A stretch of 37,921 nt of DNA from an uncultured Lachnospiraceae bacterium (lineage in GTDB: Bacteria > Bacillota > Clostridia > Lachnospirales > Lachnospiraceae), in NCBI GenBank assembly GCA_910578605.1, contig CAJTQG010000028.1, positions 1 through 37,921 of the forward strand, read 5' to 3'. Below, in pieces: positions 33,601 to 37,921 of this stretch. Within the stretch, counting starts at the first letter, position 1; each line of letters starts with the position of its first letter. The notes beneath the pieces were generated by a model. The model made no database searches and was not told the origin of the DNA. It worked only from the letters and a program-made list of their open reading frames with translations. The translations under genes and the position numbers were made by a program.

Positions 33601-33668
33601 GTTTCGATTACATTTGCCTTGATAACATCCTATCAGAAAAAAATCAAAAGAACTGTCTAAGTCGAAAC
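33601..33668. repeat. Inverted repeat between the CPBP protease and agrD
   Basis: GTTTCGA (33601-33607) and TCGAAAC (33662-33668), 54 bp apart, flank an AT-rich stretch in the 174-bp gap before agrD. The gap is larger than needed for a simple operon and could hold a processing site or a separate promoter; no strong -35/-10 pair was found. Confidence 0.3.
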
Positions 33669-33729
33669 TAACATAAAAAAAGACTAACACAGGTTTTTAA
33701 TTGATATATTTAAGGTGTGAGCATTATTA

Positions 33730-34764
33730 TTACAACGTTTGCAGGGAACCTATTGCCACAACTATTAATATTATAATGTATATTATCACCCAGCTTGAAC
33801 TAAACAAATTCCTGTAGGGATGTCTGATTTTTGTATCTTCCTGTTCTTCCCTCAGATTATAATAGATCTCCCTCCTTCTACATATTGCAATGATAATTGC
33901 CGCTACAGTGCAGACTATTAAAAATAATAAATAAACAATATTCACAATGGAGGAATCTATATATTTTTCCAGAATACCAATTACATCACTTAATATAAGA
34001 TTATTAAATATATGAAGAACTATGGACCATTTAATTGAATACTCCAACGTCACGTAGGCGAACACTAGTCCAATGGAAAATGCAAATATCCCCTGCACTA
34101 AATTTCCATGAAACACAGCAAACAACAATGAGGATGCTATCACGGCAAATATTTTCCCTCTAGCCTCAAATACTCTCAATACAAGTCCTCGAAAAAAAAG
34201 TTCCTCCACAATAGGACCAATAATAGAAACATATAAAAACATTGTTATGGTTGTGCTCACCATTGTTGCCTGCTTTGTGGAACCCACAGCGGACAGCTGA
34301 ACTACATTTAACAAGTTTTCTATAATATTTCCCACAAAAATAAAAATCAACTGCGTTGCAACACTAAAGGAGAGAGCAGCTAAAAATATTTTAGGGGTTA
34401 TCTTCTTATTCTCATGTCTAATACTTTTGATTCCATAAAATTTTTTATAGTTTGTTCTTACTATTAAAACGCCTAAAACACAAGAGAGCAGGTAGGACCA
34501 CCCGCTGTTCTCCAAATAGTCAAATGTCTTATCAATATCTCCTTTTCCTGAAAGTGCCAGTCCAAATCCCAAAACAGCAAACAAACCAATCATAACTCCA
34601 ATCATAATCAAGTTGTATAATAACAATAAATGAGCAAGTTTATTGTTTTCCTTTTTTAATTCCCTATTTTTCCTTTTTGTCTCCTGCTTTTTATAAAATT
34701 CATCGTTTATATTGTGTGCTTCTGTTTCGTTGTGGCTGTATTCTTGATTCCATTTATTTTCCAT
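33730..34764 (-). CDS. CPBP (Abi/CAAX-type) intramembrane metalloprotease
   Basis: A 344-residue membrane protein. Residues 1-44 are polar and charged (cytoplasmic). About eight helices follow. The three CPBP motifs are present: EE187-188 and Arg192 in GPIVEELFFRGLVLR, His219 in LLFAVFHGNLVQG, and His251 with Asn254/255 in IVLHIFNNLILSD. It lies between agrB and agrD in one operon. In Staphylococcus aureus the CPBP protein MroQ takes part in maturing the Agr peptide, so a role in trimming the AgrD leader is a reasonable inference here. Self-immunity is an alternative. GGAGTGGAAA precedes the ATG. Confidence 0.85.
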   Translation of the reverse strand: MENKWNQEYSHNETEAHNINDEFYKKQETKRKNRELKKENNKLAHLLLLYNLIMIGVMIGLFAVLGFGLALSGKGDIDKTFDYLENSGWSYLLSCVLGVLIVRTNYKKFYGIKSIRHENKKITPKIFLAALSFSVATQLIFIFVGNIIENLLNVVQLSAVGSTKQATMVSTTITMFLYVSIIGPIVEELFFRGLVLRVFEARGKIFAVIASSLLFAVFHGNLVQGIFAFSIGLVFAYVTLEYSIKWSIVLHIFNNLILSDVIGILEKYIDSSIVNIVYLLFLIVCTVAAIIIAICRRREIYYNLREEQEDTKIRHPYRNLFSSSWVIIYIIILIVVAIGSLQTL

Positions 34765-34848
34765 TTTCCACTCCTTGTTTATGCCTTTTTATTTATTATT
34801 ATACTTTATCATATATTTTTGAAAAATGGTAAGTAATATGTTTTCTAT

Positions 34849-35466
34849 TTACACTTCCATGGTAAAATTTTTTTGCTGTCCAAAAAAAGCTATCATGCTG
34901 TCCAAAAGTAAAATAAATAACATCCATGAAATAAAGGGCTGGAGCTGTTTAGCCAACATAAAAACAACATTGCACAATATTAGTGAAACAACTCCTTTTA
35001 TTTTCATCTGTATTAATATTTTACCTTGATAAACTGGTCTGTATTTTGACTTAACCGGTGCGATTAAAATAATAAATAATAACATGCCAATGGATATAAT
35101 GATTTCTGGTATCCAGCCTTGTACATTATTTCTTCCAGCTTCCAAGAAAATTTTTGTCACATGATGCAACAGCAAGGGCATTGCACATATCCCAACAGAA
35201 TACATCAGACAGGAAAAATAAGTTTTACAGTGCGTTCCCCCTAAAAATGGACGAAGCATATATAACATGCACATTATCACAGCAATGTATGTAAAATAAC
35301 CAATACATGAAAATAAGAAAAGAATAATCATACTTTTCTCCAATTCCCCAAACAAAGTTTCCAGATAATACACTATTTTTATGTACGTAGTTTCTTCGTT
35401 CTCCTCCGTTAAATATCCCGCAATTTTCTCTGCGATTTTTTTATTCATATCAATACCCATGCACAT
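34849..35466 (-). CDS. agrB: AgrB-like membrane endopeptidase
   Basis: A 205-residue integral membrane cysteine protease with five or six helices that cuts the AgrD tail and closes the ring. The catalytic pair is His79 and Cys86 in RPFLGGTHCKTYFSCLMYS, with the +7 spacing of staphylococcal AgrB (His77/Cys84). The start ATG at 35466 overlaps the stop of a 19-residue ORF (TAATG), suggesting coupled translation; a second ATG at 35448 begins MNKKIAEKI and is the alternative. It carries a 40-bp block also found before cbiA. Confidence 0.88.
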   Translation of the reverse strand: MCMGIDMNKKIAEKIAGYLTEENEETTYIKIVYYLETLFGELEKSMIILFLFSCIGYFTYIAVIMCMLYMLRPFLGGTHCKTYFSCLMYSVGICAMPLLLHHVTKIFLEAGRNNVQGWIPEIIISIGMLLFIILIAPVKSKYRPVYQGKILIQMKIKGVVSLILCNVVFMLAKQLQPFISWMLFILLLDSMIAFFGQQKNFTMEV

Positions 35467-35492
35467 TACAAGCCTGCTTGTAACACTGCCCA
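35453..35492 (-). repeat. 40-bp block at the agrB start, second copy of the cbiA leader block
   Basis: Matches 20581-20620 at 34 of 40 positions. It covers the end of the 19-residue ORF (codons for WAVLQAGL and stop) and the first codons of agrB. The hairpin TTACAAGC-AG-GCTTGTAA covers the overlap of the two reading frames. Confidence 0.7.
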
Positions 35493-35525
35493 GACAATAG
35501 AAACTATTTTATCCAGCTCTTTCAT
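35466..35525 (-). CDS. 19-residue coupled mini-ORF before agrB
   Basis: Reads MKELDKIVSIVWAVLQAGL. GGAG lies 7 nt before the ATG, and the TAA overlaps the agrB ATG. The peptide is amphipathic when drawn as a helix (charged E3, D5, K6 against I7, V8, I10, V11, W12, V14, L15), a pattern seen in small secreted modulins of agr systems. Coding is not proven: it may act only as a translational relay. The frameshifted copy before cbiA keeps WAVSQAGL and a stop. Confidence 0.5.
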   Translation of the reverse strand: MKELDKIVSIVWAVLQAGL

Positions 35526-35571
35526 TCAAGTGCTCCATTGTCAAAATGAATTGAAGGTGTGGGCTTTGCAT
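35509..35571 (-). CDS. 20-residue coupled mini-ORF
   Basis: Reads MQSPHLQFILTMEHLNERAG. Its ATG directly follows the stop of the five-codon ORF upstream (TAAATG), with AGGA 8 nt before. Its 3' end overlaps the start of the 19-residue ORF. I find no similarity to known peptides. It is supported only by the ribosome binding site and the chain of overlaps. Confidence 0.4.
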   Translation of the reverse strand: MQSPHLQFILTMEHLNERAG

Positions 35572-35586
35572 TTATCCTTTCCTCAT
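35572..35586 (-). CDS. Minimal four-residue leader ORF (MRKG)
   Basis: The best ribosome binding site of the agr leader, GGAGG (35596-35600), is placed 9 nt before this ATG. The frame is ATG-AGG-AAA-GGA-TAA and ends exactly at the next ATG. It may load ribosomes that then reinitiate down the chain to agrB. Confidence 0.35.
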   Translation of the reverse strand: MRKG

Positions 35587-35654
35587 ATTATAATTCCTCC
35601 AACCCGTCAATAAGTTACTTTCATTTATATTCTGTCTTTATTTCATTTTCTCGT

Positions 35655-35683
35655 ATTATAGATAAATCCCAAAGCAATTTCAA
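35655..35683 (-). promoter_or_regulatory. Promoter of the agr (agrB-CPBP-agrD) operon
   Basis: Read leftward: -35 TTGAAA (35678-35683), 17-bp spacer, -10 TATAAT (35655-35660). Transcription would start near 35648, about 60 nt before the first mini-ORF. The twin LytTR site ends 6 bp upstream of the -35. Confidence 0.8.
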
Positions 35684-35689
35684 TCCCTC

Positions 35690-35720
35690 ATGCCCCAACG
35701 ACAATATACGAGCCCCAATG
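35690..35720. promoter_or_regulatory. Twin LytTR-type site shared by the divergent agr promoters
   Basis: On the minus strand ATTGGGGCTC (35710-35719) and GTTGGGGCAT (35690-35699), period 20 bp. It sits between the -35 boxes of the leftward agr operon and the rightward regulator-kinase operon, so one bound dimer could act on both. The repeat nearer the agrB promoter is the closer match to the protease site. Confidence 0.7.
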
Positions 35721-35734
35721 ACAATGTTTTCATA

Positions 35735-35763
35735 TTGACTATAGGGAAATAAAAATCTATAAT
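35735..35763 (+). promoter_or_regulatory. Promoter of the LytTR regulator-kinase operon
   Basis: -35 TTGACT (35735-35740), 17-bp spacer, -10 TATAAT (35758-35763), close to consensus, so basal expression of the sensor system is likely. The start codon follows after about 50 nt. Confidence 0.8.
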
Positions 35764-35811
35764 GAGTGAATAAAGTATCAATAAATAATATAAGGGAAGG
35801 AATATATATAT

Positions 35812-36537
35812 ATGCTAAACATTTTAATTGTAGAGGATTCTGCTGTAATCCTTGAATATCTCTCAAAAATCATACAGAAGGCAAATTCTGACTGGAACAT
35901 TTCCACATGTACAAATTATAAAACGGCACTAAACTTAGCCAAGCAAATTTATTTTGATTTATTTATTCTAGACTACGAGTTAAACAAGGAAAACCCAGAA
36001 GAAAATGGAATTTCCCTTGGATTGGCACTCCGCAATATGAGTTATTATCAAAACACTCCTGTTATATTTGAAACTAGCTTCTCTAATCATATATTTGATG
36101 CGGTAAATCAATTGAATTGTATTTATTATCTAGTCAAACCATATGAAGATGAACAGGTTGTTGAGATGATTAACAAAATTAATTCTTTTCAGGATAACAG
36201 TCCCCGCTTAGCCCTACACGACTTAAATGGCATAGACAATTACCTGTATGCAAGAGATATTTTATTTGTAGTATCTAACCGTCACCATTTAGATATATAC
36301 CAAACTAATGATGATACCTTTACTTGTATACGTCACAGCTTAGACAAACTGGAGGAAGATGCTGGGGGAATGCTTATCAGATGTCACAAGAGTTACCTTG
36401 TAAATCCAAAATATATTACAAATATTGATCGTTCAAATTTTTATATTACCTTGACATCAGCACATAAAAAGTCTTACACTGTTTCTGTAGGCAGAAAATA
36501 TTGTGATATTATTTACGATAAAATAATAACTTACTAA
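35812..36537 (+). CDS. LytTR-family response regulator (AgrA-like)
   Basis: A 241-residue regulator. Receiver domain with VEDS, phospho-acceptor Asp54 in FILDYEL, and Lys109 in YYLVKPYEDE; LytTR DNA-binding domain from about residue 130 (ARDILFVVSNRHHLDIYQ, FTCIRHSLDKLEED, MLIRCHKSYLVNPKYITNID). GGAAGGA precedes the ATG. It is followed after 13 bp by the sensor kinase. It probably binds the twin sites at 35690-35720 and 33309-33345. The symbol agrA fits by role, but the family has many members. Confidence 0.9.
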   Translation: MLNILIVEDSAVILEYLSKIIQKANSDWNISTCTNYKTALNLAKQIYFDLFILDYELNKENPEENGISLGLALRNMSYYQNTPVIFETSFSNHIFDAVNQLNCIYYLVKPYEDEQVVEMINKINSFQDNSPRLALHDLNGIDNYLYARDILFVVSNRHHLDIYQTNDDTFTCIRHSLDKLEEDAGGMLIRCHKSYLVNPKYITNIDRSNFYITLTSAHKKSYTVSVGRKYCDIIYDKIITY

Positions 36538-36550
36538 GCGGAGAAAATAT

Positions 36551-37813
36551 ATGATTAACTTAGTCACTACCCTATTAGAAACTATTTCATTTTTGATATT
36601 AAGCGCCGGATTTATTTCAGAAAAACTTCTCCCTATCAAAAGAATGTATACCATTCTTCCAATTATGGTAGTTAAAATTATATATTTATCTTCCACTCTT
36701 TTTATTCAATCTGAGTATATTGATTCCTGCATCAATATTTTAATGGGAATTTTAACAATTGTCCTTTATTTTAAAATTCCTTTGAAAAACTCAATTTTCT
36801 GCTATATAAGCGGTTACATAATCATATTGTCCGTCCAACTTCCATTTGCATTATTTAATCAATTGCTCTTTCACATAAACAACGCTGATATTTTATTGAT
36901 AATTGGTGCCATATATTCTTTCATAGTTTCCATGCTGATATATCATTTTTTCAACCTACACAAATTATACTCTATCTTATATGAAAGTGGTCACTGGGGA
37001 ACAATATGTCTAACTAATTTATTCGCATTTAGTGTTATATTTGCACTGTATTTTAAATTAGACAAAAAACACTTTTTCGATATTATTCTTTTTATTATAA
37101 TTTCATTTACCATTCTTCTCTATGTAAATATTATTTTAATTTATCAATTAAAACGAATGCACAAACAAAGAGAGCAACTAAAGGCCTATGAACAATATAT
37201 TCCTATGTTAAATAATCTTATATTAGATATTCGTTCTAGGCAGCACAATCACTCAAATGAAATACAAGCTATTTTTGCATTGATGTACACTCATGAAAAT
37301 TATGATTCTCTTACTAAAGCAATGAAAAAATATTTAAATATATCCAAAAATACAATCCGGACCGATTCCTTGCTAAAAATTAATCTATCCCTAGTTGCAG
37401 GATTTTTGTATCATAAAGAATGTATTGCAAAACAACAAAAGAAAACCATTGCATTTCATATATTAAACTATACCTTAAAAAGCAATGTGGCAGAATATAA
37501 TCTAATTGAATTGTTTGGAATCTTAATAGATAATGCTTTAGAAGCAGTTCCCAAAAACTCTGTTATTGATATTACTATAGATTCTTTAAATAATAAAATT
37601 ATTTTCATCACTCAAAATCCAGGATTTCTTTTAACAAATGAAGATAGAAAATTATTTTTCACAAAAGGATATTCCAATAAACCTGAACTATCAAATTCAC
37701 AACATACAGGCTTAGGTTTATATCATTTAAAGAATTTAGTTATCAATCAATATCATGGACAGCTTGCTTTGTGGAATGAGGGAACAGATATTTTGTTCCG
37801 GATAGAAATATAA
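36551..37813 (+). CDS. GHKL-family sensor histidine kinase (AgrC-like)
   Basis: A 420-residue kinase. About six membrane helices (residues 5-205) form the signal-binding part. A coiled segment (KRMHKQREQLKAYEQYIPML) leads to the phospho-acceptor region DIRSRQHNHSNEIQAI, where His232 aligns with the usual HDxxN histidine, and the ATPase domain has IDNALEAVPKN, a short FITQNPG motif and TGLGLYHLKNLV. The normal Asp after the His is Asn here. With the regulator before it and agrB/agrD across the promoter, it is the likely receptor for the lactone peptide. Confidence 0.88.
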   Translation: MINLVTTLLETISFLILSAGFISEKLLPIKRMYTILPIMVVKIIYLSSTLFIQSEYIDSCINILMGILTIVLYFKIPLKNSIFCYISGYIIILSVQLPFALFNQLLFHINNADILLIIGAIYSFIVSMLIYHFFNLHKLYSILYESGHWGTICLTNLFAFSVIFALYFKLDKKHFFDIILFIIISFTILLYVNIILIYQLKRMHKQREQLKAYEQYIPMLNNLILDIRSRQHNHSNEIQAIFALMYTHENYDSLTKAMKKYLNISKNTIRTDSLLKINLSLVAGFLYHKECIAKQQKKTIAFHILNYTLKSNVAEYNLIELFGILIDNALEAVPKNSVIDITIDSLNNKIIFITQNPGFLLTNEDRKLFFTKGYSNKPELSNSQHTGLGLYHLKNLVINQYHGQLALWNEGTDILFRIEI

Positions 37814-37833
37814 TCAATAGACTATTTTTTTAA

Positions 37834-37906
37834 TGAGACATCGGGGATTCGAACCCCGGACAACTTGATTAAAAGTCAAGTGCTCTACCACCTGAGCTAA
37901 TATCCC
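37834..37906 (-). tRNA. tRNA-Lys (anticodon TTT)
   Basis: 73 nt. Acceptor arms GGGATAT and ATGTCTC pair with two G-T pairs. The D-arm is GCTCAG..GAGC, the anticodon arm CTTGACTTTTAATCAAG has anticodon TTT, and the T-arm is CCGGGGTTCGAATCCCCG. The discriminator is A; CCA is not encoded. Confidence 0.95.
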
Positions 37907-37921
37907 ACATTGATTTAAATG

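Noticed and set aside
35621..35866. An 81-residue minus-strand open frame across the divergent agr promoters
   Set aside because: It overlaps both promoters and the start of the regulator gene; no ribosome binding site or recognisable sequence.
1..37921. CRISPR arrays, intact insertion sequences, rRNA genes or a replication origin
   Set aside because: No regularly spaced repeats, transposase frames, rRNA stretches or DnaA-box clusters were seen when reading both strands.

Overview
The window looks like a chromosomal segment of a low-GC, strictly anaerobic Firmicute, most likely a gut clostridium of the Lachnospiraceae type. This is inferred from the AT-rich DNA, the strong AGGAGG-like ribosome binding sites, the anaerobic (early cobalt insertion) cobalamin pathway, a HydE-type radical SAM enzyme, chemoreceptors, and TnpV and Cys-rich KTR genes typical of clostridial elements. 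No species can be named from the sequence alone.

Layout. (1) 1-2886: a decayed accessory patch on the minus strand, with a cut membrane protein, a Cys-rich KTR protein, a transglutaminase-like protein, an AraC regulator, and two frameshifted relics (an HTH/excisionase-like gene and tnpV). (2) 3058-6132: a permease-ATPase-permease ABC system of the MacB/FtsX type behind two tandem operator-like dyads, facing a membrane-bound XRE regulator. (3) 7132-7857: a graveyard with a trypsin-like protease relic and its terminator, then a MATE efflux pump. (4) 9398-15340: a chemoreceptor lacking HAMP, an OmpR-type response regulator, its histidine kinase and an anchored protein of unknown function, followed by a membrane-anchored C39-like peptidase. 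(5) 15523-27910: a cobalamin cluster. Ten B12 genes (cbiD-cbiF-cbiG-cbiH-cbiJ-cbiET-cbiA-cobT-cobU-cobS) plus a hydE homologue run leftward, and cbiL is divergent. cbiC, cbiP, cbiB, cobD and the cobaltochelatase are not in the window. (6) 28028-30695: a two-gene unit of a chemoreceptor and a membrane-anchored surface protein. (7) 30812-37813: an Agr-type quorum-sensing locus with its probable output genes. (8) A tRNA-Lys gene closes the window.

The most distinctive system is region 7. A divergent promoter pair near 35.7 kb shares one LytTR-type direct-repeat operator. Leftward it drives three coupled mini-ORFs, agrB, a CPBP membrane protease and a 44-residue AgrD-like propeptide missed by ordinary ORF cut-offs. 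Rightward it drives the LytTR response regulator and the GHKL sensor kinase. The propeptide has Ser where the thiolactone Cys normally sits, so the predicted signal is a five-residue lactone. A near-identical operator-promoter module sits in front of a secreted papain-like cysteine protease and a lipoprotein, which makes these the obvious regulated output. A 40-bp block at the agrB start is repeated in front of cbiA in the cobalamin cluster.
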